Source of the DNA: a virus
Strand: one strand, 5' to 3'
IMG/VR virus record: IMGVR_UViG_3300048839_001709
Location: 1 to 64,000 of that record
Length of the DNA stretch: 64,000 bases
Below, in pieces: positions 41,567-49,972 of this stretch. Position 1 is the first letter of the stretch. Every line of letters starts with the position of its first letter. Made by a program: the position numbers and the translations under genes. The notes under the pieces are model-generated. The model was not told where the DNA came from, did not search any database, and saw only the letters and a program-made list of their open reading frames with translations.

Positions 41567-41859
41567 CAAAAATTCCAGAGCATGGCTCCGATGAAGCTGC
41601 CAGAGTAGCGGTTCTACTTGGTTGGAAGCTAGTTCCAAAAAGAGGAAAAGGTAGCCATAGTCTCTATAAAAAAGAAGGTTATCCGCGCCCGCTGATCATT
41701 CCCCACCGAGATTTCTTGAAGCCTGGCTTGATAAAATCGCTCATTCGAACAATGGGAATCACAAAAGAAAAATACATTAGCCTTCTTTCTCCGTCGCTTC
41801 AAAGACAAATGAAAAATAGGGAGAAGCGAAGCAGAAGAAAAATCCGCGATCAAAAATGA
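41563..41859 (+). CDS. hicA: HicA-like mRNA interferase toxin
   Basis: 98 residues. The dsRBD-like HicA fold is seen as LLGWKLVPKRGKGSHSLYKKEG, including the catalytic G-S-H, then PLIIPHRDFLKPGLIKSLIRTMGI and EKYISLL. HicA cuts mRNA; HicB blocks it. The pair lies between tail fibre and lysis genes, so it is cargo, perhaps stabilising the prophage or blocking competing phages. Confidence 0.82.
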   Translation: MTKIPEHGSDEAARVAVLLGWKLVPKRGKGSHSLYKKEGYPRPLIIPHRDFLKPGLIKSLIRTMGITKEKYISLLSPSLQRQMKNREKRSRRKIRDQK

Positions 41860-41926
41860 CCAACCTGTTTTTTCATTCGATCGAATCGAGTTGAAAAAAT
41901 GGACGGCAAAAATCACTTTTCAATAA

Positions 41927-41975
41927 TTCAGAAACTGCGAACCACTCCCAAAACATAACCTGATCGTCCTATTTT
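41927..41975 (+). promoter_or_regulatory. Late promoter, lysis and glycan cluster
   Basis: Box TTCAGAAACTGCGAACCA (41927-41944), 25 bp, TATTTT (41970-41975). Predicted start about 41982, then GGAGGA before the holin-like gene. No other box is seen until 49815, so the genes up to the glycosyltransferase at 49053 may be one transcript. Confidence 0.65.
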
Positions 41976-41996
41976 CACCGGCATGGAGGACAACTT

Positions 41997-42392
41997 ATGC
42001 CGGACATGATGAGTTGGGAGACTGTTGCAAAGCTGATCGTCCTTTTCGTTTCCGCGTTTGGCACAGTGACCGCCACGGTCTACACCCTGTGCAAAATCGT
42101 CTCGTGGTTCAAAAAAGCCAATGCTACCCGGATGGACGATTTTCTCGCCAGGCATTGCCCGAATCAGCACAAGCCGATTTTCGATGTGATCGAAAGAACC
42201 CAGGCTCGCATCGAAAAGACATCAGCCGATTTGAACGACCGCATGGACCGACTGCAGGAAAACTTCGGTCACGAACTAGGCGAGTTGAAAAACATCATTA
42301 TCCAGAACAGTCCCAACGGGTCGATTAAAAAAATATTCGATCGGCTCGATGTAATCGAAGAAAAACTTCCGAAATCGAAAGCGCCGAAGTAA
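41997..42392 (+). CDS. Holin-like membrane protein with coiled coil
   Basis: 131 residues. One membrane span (LIVLFVSAFGTVTATVYTLCKIV, residues 12-34), a short basic segment and a long coiled coil (FDVIERTQARIEKTSADLND). A single span followed by coiled coil is seen in some holins and in spanin- or anchor-like proteins. It is first in the putative lysis transcript. Confidence 0.5.
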   Translation: MPDMMSWETVAKLIVLFVSAFGTVTATVYTLCKIVSWFKKANATRMDDFLARHCPNQHKPIFDVIERTQARIEKTSADLNDRMDRLQENFGHELGELKNIIIQNSPNGSIKKIFDRLDVIEEKLPKSKAPK

Positions 42393-42394
42393 AA

Positions 42395-43414
42395 ATGCAG
42401 TTCGATTTCCACTATTGTGCCCTGCGCGTTCTCGCCTACCAGGCCGGATTTTCTCCCGAACAAGCTCAGATCATCGCCTATGCCTCGCAGTTCGTCGACG
42501 ATGCCACCGAGCACGAACCGATCGAAGTGCGGCACTTGCCGGAAATCGAAGGTTTGCGGCTGGATCGCCCCGGCTGGATCGATCCGATTTGCACCGCGAA
42601 CTACAACCCGCGCCAATTGGTTTTGCCGTCGCTGGACATGCAACGCAAGGTTTACATTCCCTTCCATTTTTTCCCGGCAGGACAGGGCGAGGGCTTCCTG
42701 GTCGAGGCAGATTCCAAGCGAGCGCAAAACCTCGTGCTGATCGCGGTGGAAAAATTGCAGGACGCAATTATCGAAGCACACCGCAAACGGGCGCTAATCG
42801 CGCTGGGCATCGCGTTGCACACCTTTGCCGACACCTGGGCGCATGACGGCTTTTCGGGTCGCAACTGCCAGCCGGAAAACGACCTCGCCGCGCTGGACAT
42901 CTGGCAACCGGAAGAAGGCTGCTACCGCAAATTTCAGCCGCACTACTCGAAAATCGTCGATATGTTTTCGTTCATCGGCCATGTGCAGGCCGGTGTTCTT
43001 CCCGATCAATCGGGCAAGGTGTGGCGCTACCAGTACGCGGCCAGCGGCGAAACCGTGGAGCGCAGCAACCCCGACGATTTTCTTGCCGCTGCGAAACATA
43101 TCTTCGACATTCTGTGCCATGCGGCGGGAACGATCGAGGAAATCCCGCAGCGCTGGAAGGAAATCGAGGATCGGCTTTTTTGCCTGTTCTCGTTCGAGGA
43201 CCGGCTGCCGTTTTTCTTTTCCCGCGATCGAGCGCTTCGTCGCTGGCGCCATGAATTTCCCGGCATTCGTTTCGAGTACGACCGCGAGCAGTGGCGCAAC
43301 GCAGCGGTGCAAAACGATATTTTCGCCGGCGACGGCAAATGGCTTTTCTTTCATGCCGAGGCCCACGCCCAGCGCGAATGGGTCTTGTCGCAAATCCCCT
43401 ACGATTTAATGTGA
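42395..43414 (+). CDS. DUF6765 protein, zinc phospholipase C-like
   Basis: 339 residues. It begins MQFDFHYCALRVLAYQAGFS ... AYASQFVDDATE, which I recognise as DUF6765. Residues 140-155 read ALHTFADTWAHDGFSG, with His/Asp/His spacing as in the zinc-dependent phospholipase C/S1-P1 nuclease superfamily, whose members bind three zinc ions. No signal peptide. Situated behind a holin-like gene, it could attack membrane lipids during lysis. Confidence 0.75.
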   Translation: MQFDFHYCALRVLAYQAGFSPEQAQIIAYASQFVDDATEHEPIEVRHLPEIEGLRLDRPGWIDPICTANYNPRQLVLPSLDMQRKVYIPFHFFPAGQGEGFLVEADSKRAQNLVLIAVEKLQDAIIEAHRKRALIALGIALHTFADTWAHDGFSGRNCQPENDLAALDIWQPEEGCYRKFQPHYSKIVDMFSFIGHVQAGVLPDQSGKVWRYQYAASGETVERSNPDDFLAAAKHIFDILCHAAGTIEEIPQRWKEIEDRLFCLFSFEDRLPFFFSRDRALRRWRHEFPGIRFEYDREQWRNAAVQNDIFAGDGKWLFFHAEAHAQREWVLSQIPYDLM

Positions 43415-43424
43415 GAAAAAAGAA

Positions 43425-45608
43425 ATGGGTACTTCGTTTCACGTTTTTGTCACCACCTGCAACCAGCCGGAAAAGCTCCGTTGTTTGCTGGCTGAAATGG
43501 CCAAACAGCAGGCGGAAACCAATTGTGCAATCGAATGCACGGTGATCGACAACAATTCATTGGCCGATTACGGCCACGTTCGCCGCACATTCGATATCAA
43601 CGCCTGGATCGACTTTGAAAAGCTGAAAACGCGCCACGGCGACGGCGAACACTACAAAATCTGGAATCGGCAGTTGGAAATCGCAAAACAATCGACTGCC
43701 GACTATTTCGTTTTTCTCACCGATCGCGCCGAAATTTGCACGAATTTTTTTATGCTGATCGAAAAATATTGGCGCCTGATCGACGATCCTGCCGCAATGC
43801 TGCTGGATCTGTTGCCGGAAGCCAAAACGACATCCACAAAAATTTGCAAACTAGGCCAAATCGAACTGTCCGAGGCTATTTCGCTCAGTCCGTTTTTCTG
43901 CGCGAAAAAAACGGCACTGAAAATGCTGGACTGGTCGATTTCGCCGTGTGCGGATCCGGTCAAGTCCATCGGTAAAACGTTGTCGGCGCAGGGTATAAAA
44001 ATATTGGCCGTGTGCGAGGGGTTTGTTCGCACGGCGGTTGCCGGCAGAGTTGCAATAATCGTCGAAAAAAACGAAAAAGCAGCAACCGAAACTTCCTCTT
44101 TTGTTCCCTCAAAAGAGGTGGCAAAACCGGAAGTCGTGGTTTTGGCCCCAGCCCCGGCCAAACCGAAAACAACCGATCCGGTCATTTTTTCCCTCGCTTC
44201 CATGCCCAACCGGGTCGATACACTGAAAACAATCGTCGAGCAGATGTTGCCGCAGGTGGATCGAATCTGCGTTTATCTCAATTGTTACCATGACGTTCCT
44301 GGTTTTTTGCAGAACGACAGGATCGAAATCGCCCGTAGCCAGGATCACGGCGATCAGGGCGCCCGCGGCAAACTGTGGTTCGTCGAAAAACATCGCGGCT
44401 ATCACATCATCGGCGATGACGATTTATCCTATCCGCCCGACTATGCCGCTCGCATGGTGGCCGAGATCGAGCAATACCAGCGCCGCGCCGTTGTCGGCTT
44501 GCATGGCTACGATCTGCCCACGCCGTTTATCGGCTATGTGAAAACACCCAAGGTGTTCAATTTTCAAACCGCCGTCGCCGAGGACCGCGTGGTGGATATC
44601 GTCGGCACCGGCATGATGGCATTTCATAGCGATTTGGTTCCCTGCGGCATTTTCGACCGCATCGGTCACCCAAATATGGTGGATCCATATTTTGCCACCT
44701 GGACGCGGCAAAACCTGATCCCGATCGTTTGCATTGCCCGCAGTGAAAAATGGCTGCGCCAGGCGCGGATTTATCCGTCGATTTACGATTGGGTAAAAAA
44801 GGACGATTCGGTGCAGACCTCTCTGTGCCGCGAATTGCTCAAAATTCAGCGGTTTTTAATCTGCATCCCCACGTTCAATCGGCCGGAGCTATTGCTCGGA
44901 CTATTGAAAGAAATCGAACAGCAGCGATTTCCCGGTTTGCATGTTTTCGTTGCGGACGATTGCTCGACGAAAGCCGATTACTCGGCCGTAGTCGAATACA
45001 TGCGGCAACGCGAATGGATGACCTACGCTCGTCATCCGCAAAATTACGGCAAAAAAAGATTCTGGCAGACGATCAATGATTTCTACGCCGAGGCGAAAAT
45101 CCGCCGCGCCGATTATCTGATCGCCCTGCAGGACGATGTGCGCATCGGCGAAACGTTTTTTCGCGTTCTCTCGGAATACTGGAATGCAATAGCCGACCCG
45201 CAAAAAGCGGCGATGAACCTTTTTGTCGACGACCTGCCGCGAACGAAACAGGGTCATTGGGGAGCGCTGCCGCCAGTTCGTCGCAAATTCGGCAAGATCG
45301 AGGTCGATGACTGCGGTTGGCTCGACGGCGAATGGATGATGCCGCGCAATACTCTGGAAGCGTTGGGCTATGCCGTGCAACCGATTCCGCTTTCGCGCTG
45401 GAAAAAAAACCCGTCACTCAGCAGCGGTGACGGCGAACAGATATCGCGCCGCCTTCGCGAGCGTGGATTGAAAATCTACCGGCCCGATCGGTCGCTGATC
45501 GACGCATTGCCGTCCGAATCGGAAATGCACCCCGAACGCACATGGAAATTCGAGGCGAAAGGTTTCCGCGTCGATGAAAAGCAGGAGAAAAAAAGCAATG
45601 ATGACTAA
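43425..45608 (+). CDS. Three-domain glycosyltransferase (GT2-like)
   Basis: 727 residues. Domain 1 (1-205) and domain 3 (480-725) are GT-A folds (FHVFVTTCNQPEKLRCLL; FLICIPTFNRPELLLGLLKEIEQQ ... VFVADDCSTKADYS). Domain 2 (245-470; SLASMPNRVDTLKTIVEQML, DQGARGKLWFVEK, IIGDDDLSYPPDYAARM) has the acidic D-D-D metal site. Domain 2 is duplicated as the N-terminus of the next gene. Substrate unknown; surface glycan or virion glycosylation is likely. Confidence 0.75.
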   Translation: MGTSFHVFVTTCNQPEKLRCLLAEMAKQQAETNCAIECTVIDNNSLADYGHVRRTFDINAWIDFEKLKTRHGDGEHYKIWNRQLEIAKQSTADYFVFLTDRAEICTNFFMLIEKYWRLIDDPAAMLLDLLPEAKTTSTKICKLGQIELSEAISLSPFFCAKKTALKMLDWSISPCADPVKSIGKTLSAQGIKILAVCEGFVRTAVAGRVAIIVEKNEKAATETSSFVPSKEVAKPEVVVLAPAPAKPKTTDPVIFSLASMPNRVDTLKTIVEQMLPQVDRICVYLNCYHDVPGFLQNDRIEIARSQDHGDQGARGKLWFVEKHRGYHIIGDDDLSYPPDYAARMVAEIEQYQRRAVVGLHGYDLPTPFIGYVKTPKVFNFQTAVAEDRVVDIVGTGMMAFHSDLVPCGIFDRIGHPNMVDPYFATWTRQNLIPIVCIARSEKWLRQARIYPSIYDWVKKDDSVQTSLCRELLKIQRFLICIPTFNRPELLLGLLKEIEQQRFPGLHVFVADDCSTKADYSAVVEYMRQREWMTYARHPQNYGKKRFWQTINDFYAEAKIRRADYLIALQDDVRIGETFFRVLSEYWNAIADPQKAAMNLFVDDLPRTKQGHWGALPPVRRKFGKIEVDDCGWLDGEWMMPRNTLEALGYAVQPIPLSRWKKNPSLSSGDGEQISRRLRERGLKIYRPDRSLIDALPSESEMHPERTWKFEAKGFRVDEKQEKKSNDD

Positions 45609-46965
45609 CGCCACCGTTTCCCTTGCGTCGATCCCACAGCGGCAAACGACGCTACACCAGATCGTGGACCGCATTTTGCCGCAATGCGACCGGCTCAATG
45701 TGTACCTCAACAATTACCCGAATGTACCCGAATTTTTACGGCATCCGAAAATCACGGTTGCCCGCAGTCAGGATCATGGCGATATCGGCGACAATGGCAA
45801 GTTTTTCTGGATCCACGAAACCAAGGGCTATTGTTTCACGCTGGACGACGACGTGCTCCCGTCCACCGATTACATCGAACAGATGATCGGTTACATCGAA
45901 AAATACAATGGTCGAGTGGTAATTGCCAACCACGGCAGCGTTTTCAATCCGACTCCGATCAAAAATTATTTCACCGATCGTCAGGTGATTCAGGACGTAC
46001 CGAACAGCGTGATGGTCAACGGTGTTGGCACCGGCTCCATCGGCTGGCATTCCGGGGCAATCAGACTGAGTTTGCAATCGTTTCCTTTCCCGAATATGAC
46101 CGATGTATGGTTTGCAATCGCGGCAAAACAACAGGAAGTACCGCTGATCGTCATGCCGCACCGCAATAGGCGCATTCAGGTTTTGCAAACCAATTCGCCG
46201 GGATTGTTTGAAAAATTCCGACACAATGCCAATACGCAAACCAATTTGATCAATTCCAATGGTCCATGGCCGCACCCGGATACCCTCGTCATGGTTCCGT
46301 ACCGATACGATTGGTACGACATCCGCGGCTACCACCAGGACGATCACCTGTTGCGCGAAATGCGTAAACGCAACGGATTCTACGAGCAGGATCTGCTGAT
46401 CTTTCTGTTGGGTAAATTGGCACCTGGCGGGGTAATCATCGACATCGGCGCGAACATCGGCAACCACAGCATCTTTTTTGCCAACGAATGCGAAGCCGAT
46501 CATGTGATTGCCGTCGAACCGTTCCCGCCCTTGCAGCGCATTCTGGCGCGAAATCTGGCGCGAAACGTGGATCAGGGCGGATACACCATCGTTTGCGCGG
46601 CGGTATATCCAAATCGCAATCAGGTGGGCCTGCAGCTCGCCGACGATAAAAACATCGGCAAAACGTCCACCGTTCCCGACAGCGAGGGCGATGTTTGCGT
46701 ACCCGCATTGCCGCTCGATGCCATTGTTACGCAATGCGCCGGCGCGGCTCCGATCGCGCTGATCAAAATGGATATCGAAGGTGCAGAACTACCGGCGTTA
46801 CAATCCGGCATCAAAACCATTCAAACGCACAAACCGCTATTGGCGATCGAGAGTTGGACCATCGAGGACCGTGAAAAAATCCGTGAATTTCTCTCGCCAT
46901 ACGGTTATCGCTGCATCGGTCGCTTCTGCTCCTCGCCGGTTTACGTTTGGGAGGCGAAAAAATAA
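45598..46965 (+). CDS. Glycosyltransferase fused to FkbM-type methyltransferase
   Basis: 455 residues overlapping the previous gene by 11 nt. Residues 1-220 repeat the GT domain (SLASIPQRQTTLHQIVDRIL, SQDHGDIGDNGKFFW, FTLDDDVLPSTDYIEQM). Residues 255-455 are a SAM-dependent methyltransferase of the FkbM type: VIIDIGANIGNHSIFFANE, VIAVEPFPPLQRILARNLA, LIKMDIEGAELPALQSG. This suggests transfer of a sugar followed by O-methylation by one polypeptide. Confidence 0.82.
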   Translation: MMTNATVSLASIPQRQTTLHQIVDRILPQCDRLNVYLNNYPNVPEFLRHPKITVARSQDHGDIGDNGKFFWIHETKGYCFTLDDDVLPSTDYIEQMIGYIEKYNGRVVIANHGSVFNPTPIKNYFTDRQVIQDVPNSVMVNGVGTGSIGWHSGAIRLSLQSFPFPNMTDVWFAIAAKQQEVPLIVMPHRNRRIQVLQTNSPGLFEKFRHNANTQTNLINSNGPWPHPDTLVMVPYRYDWYDIRGYHQDDHLLREMRKRNGFYEQDLLIFLLGKLAPGGVIIDIGANIGNHSIFFANECEADHVIAVEPFPPLQRILARNLARNVDQGGYTIVCAAVYPNRNQVGLQLADDKNIGKTSTVPDSEGDVCVPALPLDAIVTQCAGAAPIALIKMDIEGAELPALQSGIKTIQTHKPLLAIESWTIEDREKIREFLSPYGYRCIGRFCSSPVYVWEAKK

Positions 46966-47780
46966 TGAGGATCTCCGACGCCGCGCGGATTTTGGGTAAT
47001 CAAGGAATCACAGTCGACGCCAGCGGCGAAGGTTTTTTCGAGCGGTTTTCCACATTGAATGAGGCGGACAGCGAATCGGCGGTTTTTTTTCATGATCGCG
47101 GCAGCCCGGAACAATTGGCCGAGCGCGTTGCCGATCTGCAAAACAAAAAACCGGCCTTGGTCATTACGACCGAAAAACTGTTTCCATTTTTGCCGCCGAA
47201 CATCGAAAACGTGCTGATCGTCGAAGATCCGCGTCTGGCATTTTCGATATTGGCCGGGTTTGTTCATTTTAATCGCAGACCCGATCAAATCGGCGCTGGC
47301 GTGGTCATCCATCCATGGGTCAGCATCGGCAAGCGGGTTCACGTCGGCCAATGCTCGGAAGTCGGCTCCGATGGTCTATCCGCCAATCGGCACGGCAATA
47401 TTTTGCACCATACTGCCCACATCGGCATGGTCGTCATTGAAGACGATGTTTGGATCGGTCCATTCTGCGCCGTCCAACGGGCCGTGCTGGGCAAAACGAT
47501 CATCGGCCTGGGTAGCAACCTTGATTCGCATGTGGTCGTTGCACACGGCTCCAGGCTCGGGAAACGGGTAGCTATCGGCGCACATACTACCGTCTGCGGC
47601 AGTTGCACCATCGGCGACGATGTTTGGATCGGTTGCAACAGTGTAATCCGCGAGGGGTTGACCATCGGAGACGGTGCATTCGTCGGCATCGGCTCCGTCG
47701 TCGTGAAAAACGTTGCTCCCGGCGAAATGGTCGTCGGCAATCCTGCCCGCAAATTGGAAGGGGGCCGCAGGCCGTGGTGA
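46965..47780 (+). CDS. LpxD-like hexapeptide acyltransferase
   Basis: 271 residues. An N-terminal domain similar in order to LpxD uridine-binding parts (LEADSESAVFFHD-type region, residues 30-100) precedes a left-handed beta-helix of hexapeptide repeats (VIHPWVSIGKRVHVGQCSEVG ... IGAHTTVCGSCTIGDDVWIG). The catalytic-type His is in NILHHTAHIG. It probably acylates an amino sugar. Overlaps both neighbours. Confidence 0.82.
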   Translation: MRISDAARILGNQGITVDASGEGFFERFSTLNEADSESAVFFHDRGSPEQLAERVADLQNKKPALVITTEKLFPFLPPNIENVLIVEDPRLAFSILAGFVHFNRRPDQIGAGVVIHPWVSIGKRVHVGQCSEVGSDGLSANRHGNILHHTAHIGMVVIEDDVWIGPFCAVQRAVLGKTIIGLGSNLDSHVVVAHGSRLGKRVAIGAHTTVCGSCTIGDDVWIGCNSVIREGLTIGDGAFVGIGSVVVKNVAPGEMVVGNPARKLEGGRRPW

Positions 47781-48403
47781 TCGATTTTAAAAACGCTACT
47801 GCGTTGGCTATCGGTGCGCATCCGGACGATATCGAATACGGCTGCGGCGGTATTTTGCAACGTCTTTTCAATCCATCCGGCCTCATTGTCACCGATGGAA
47901 CAGCAGGCGGCAGCCACGAACGGCGATTGTTCGAGATGCAGAATTCGGCTGTTGCAATCGGCTATCGCCTGCATATGCTTTTCATGCCGGATCGCAATGT
48001 AAACACGAATTTACTGATCGACAAAATCGAATGGCTCGTCGAACGCATCATGCCGGATGTTGTTCTGGTTCACCATGAGGACGATTTTCACCAGGACCAC
48101 CGCGCCGTGACCCAGGCAACGCTCAGTGCTCTGCGTGGTTGGGCCGGAACGATCCTGTTTTACCGCACCCCGTCCACGCGCAGCAATTTCGAGCCGAATC
48201 TGTTTGTCGAGTTGAGTCAAAGCGAATGGAAACGCAAGGTTGAATCCATCCAAATCCATCAGTCGCAGGCGCATCGGTCTTATCTCTCCGACGATGCGCT
48301 CCGGTCGGCATTTCATTTCTGGTCCGATCAATACCGCCAAACCAACGGACCGTGCGAACCGTTTTTCGTTTTTCGCGCGGTCATTTCCATGAAAGGGGAA
48401 TGA
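47777..48403 (+). CDS. PIG-L/LmbE-family deacetylase
   Basis: 208 residues, GTG start overlapping the previous stop. Both zinc motifs are present: ALAIGAHPDDIEYGCGG (residues 9-25) and VLVHHEDDFHQDHRAVTQA (near 94-112). These enzymes remove N-acetyl groups from GlcNAc-like sugars. With the adjacent acyltransferase the pair could swap an acetyl for another acyl on an amino sugar. Confidence 0.85.
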   Translation: MIDFKNATALAIGAHPDDIEYGCGGILQRLFNPSGLIVTDGTAGGSHERRLFEMQNSAVAIGYRLHMLFMPDRNVNTNLLIDKIEWLVERIMPDVVLVHHEDDFHQDHRAVTQATLSALRGWAGTILFYRTPSTRSNFEPNLFVELSQSEWKRKVESIQIHQSQAHRSYLSDDALRSAFHFWSDQYRQTNGPCEPFFVFRAVISMKGE

Positions 48404-48405
48404 AC

Positions 48406-49038
48406 ATGGTCAAATGTCCAATCTGCGGATTTGTAGGAACGGAGTTCGATCCGTTCGGGCGCCCGCCAAGAAACAACGCTCAGTGTCCCGGCTGTCGCAG
48501 TCTGGAACGTCACCGTCAACTCTGGTTGCTGCTGCAGGAGCGCTGTCTGCTGAAATCGAAAATGAAGATCCTGCATTTTGCGGCAGAACCGTGTTTGGTC
48601 GAACAATTGCGCGACAAATACGGTGACGACTATTTCACCGCCGATCTGGATCCGAATCGTCCCGAATCCGATACGGTTGTCGATATCACCGCCATTTCGC
48701 ACCCTTCAAAAACGTTCGACGCCGTGATTGCCAATCATGTTCTGGAACACGTTCAAGACGACCGTAAGGCAATGCGGGAAATCTGCCGCGTTCTGAAAAA
48801 GGGCGGCTGGGCTATCATTACCGTTCCGTACCACCGGGATCAGGCCGCAACCGTGGAAAAGGCCGAACCGGACTCTGCCGATCATGTCCGCGTTTACGGA
48901 AACGACATCATCGACCGCCTGAAAAAATCGAATTTCAATGTCGAGGTCGTCGAGCATCATGCGACGATGACCAAAGCCGACAAGATTATGTATCAGGTCG
49001 GCGGCGAAACCATTTTCCTGTGCTATCGCAAAAAGTAG
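48406..49038 (+). CDS. SAM-dependent methyltransferase with zinc ribbon
   Basis: 210 residues; ATG 48406 chosen for AAAGGGG 7 nt upstream. The N-terminal ribbon (CPICGFVG ... CPGCRSLERHRQLWLLL) is typical of a class of methyltransferases in glycan clusters. The class I fold follows, with ILHFAAEPCL, ADLDPNRPES, FDAVIANHVLEHVQDDRKAMREICRVLKKGGW. Confidence 0.85.
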   Translation: MVKCPICGFVGTEFDPFGRPPRNNAQCPGCRSLERHRQLWLLLQERCLLKSKMKILHFAAEPCLVEQLRDKYGDDYFTADLDPNRPESDTVVDITAISHPSKTFDAVIANHVLEHVQDDRKAMREICRVLKKGGWAIITVPYHRDQAATVEKAEPDSADHVRVYGNDIIDRLKKSNFNVEVVEHHATMTKADKIMYQVGGETIFLCYRKK

Positions 49039-49052
49039 AGCGAGGTATCCGT

Positions 49053-49808
49053 ATGCCCCCGGTGAAAATCTTCGTATCCGTTCGCGACCGCGCACAATGC
49101 ACCCAGGAATGCTTGGACGGGCTGATCCGCTCCACGTTGGGCAAGGCCGATATCTATGTATTCGACAACCATTCGCAAGCCGAATTGGCGCAATTGCTCG
49201 AATACTATTCGGTCCTGCTGCGCGAGGGGCGGATCGCCCATCTCGTCTGCAATCGCTTCGACCAGTCAACAACGGACGTGTACTGGTCGAAAAATTACGC
49301 ATGGGCGCAATTCATGGCCCTCGTGGGCCTGCTGCCGGCCGAGCAACGAACGCACCTGGTGATGATCGACAACGATGTCTTCGTTCGCCGCGACGATTGG
49401 CTCGAAGCCTCGATCGCCGTGCTCGAAAGCCCCGAGGCGCAGAAGCACAAGGTGACCGTTGTTTCGCCATACGATGGCCCGCCCGATCCTTTCAGTCACC
49501 CGGATATGTTTCATGTTCTTTCGGTCGATCAATTCAGCGGCCGCACCTGCGAAGTGCGCGATGCGGCTTCCTCGCGGGCCTGGGTTGCTCCCTGGTACTT
49601 CTGGACGCAATGGCGCCCGCCCACCTGGCTGCAGGTGGAGCGCAACGGCAAACCCGACCGCATGCCCACCGATTGGTACTACTGGACCAACATGCAGCGG
49701 GTAGGGCAGCGCTTCGCCGTGCTGCGTCCGCGTCTGCTTTGCGATCCACCGCACCCGTGGTCCTCGGCTCGCATGGAAAACGGCATCGGCGAGGATGCGA
49801 AAAAGTAG
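49053..49808 (+). CDS. Glycosyltransferase
   Basis: 251 residues. GT-A pattern: KIFVSVRDRAQCTQECLDGL, IYVFDNHSQAELAQLLEYY, THLVMIDNDVFVRRDDW with the D-N-D metal site, and a C-terminal Trp/Tyr-rich region (WVAPWYFWTQWRPPTWLQ). Probably acts in the same glycan pathway as its neighbours. Confidence 0.72.
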   Translation: MPPVKIFVSVRDRAQCTQECLDGLIRSTLGKADIYVFDNHSQAELAQLLEYYSVLLREGRIAHLVCNRFDQSTTDVYWSKNYAWAQFMALVGLLPAEQRTHLVMIDNDVFVRRDDWLEASIAVLESPEAQKHKVTVVSPYDGPPDPFSHPDMFHVLSVDQFSGRTCEVRDAASSRAWVAPWYFWTQWRPPTWLQVERNGKPDRMPTDWYYWTNMQRVGQRFAVLRPRLLCDPPHPWSSARMENGIGEDAKK

Positions 49809-49814
49809 TCCACT

Positions 49815-49865
49815 TTCTGTAATTTCATAACCATCGTAAAAATCAATGGTTACCTGTCCTATTCG
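49815..49865 (+). promoter_or_regulatory. Late promoter copy 1 before the last glycosyltransferase
   Basis: Degenerate box TTCTGTAATTTCATAACCA (49815-49833, one base longer), 26 bp, TATTCG (49860-49865). It is preceded by GAAAAAGTAGTCCACTT, which recurs before copy 2 about 100 bp further on, so the unit is a tandem duplication. Confidence 0.5.
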
Positions 49866-49917
49866 CAACGGGTGGACTAATTTTCATTTCACTTTGAAAA
49901 AGTAGTCCACTTACTTT

Positions 49918-49965
49918 TTCTGAATTTCCGAACCAATGCCAAAAAAGAACGCATCCGGGTATTAG
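49918..49965 (+). promoter_or_regulatory. Late promoter copy 2
   Basis: Box TTCTGAATTTCCGAACCA (49918-49935), 24 bp, TATTAG (49960-49965). The predicted start is at about 49972, next to an ATG at 49973. Confidence 0.6.
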
Positions 49966-49972
49966 CCTGGTT

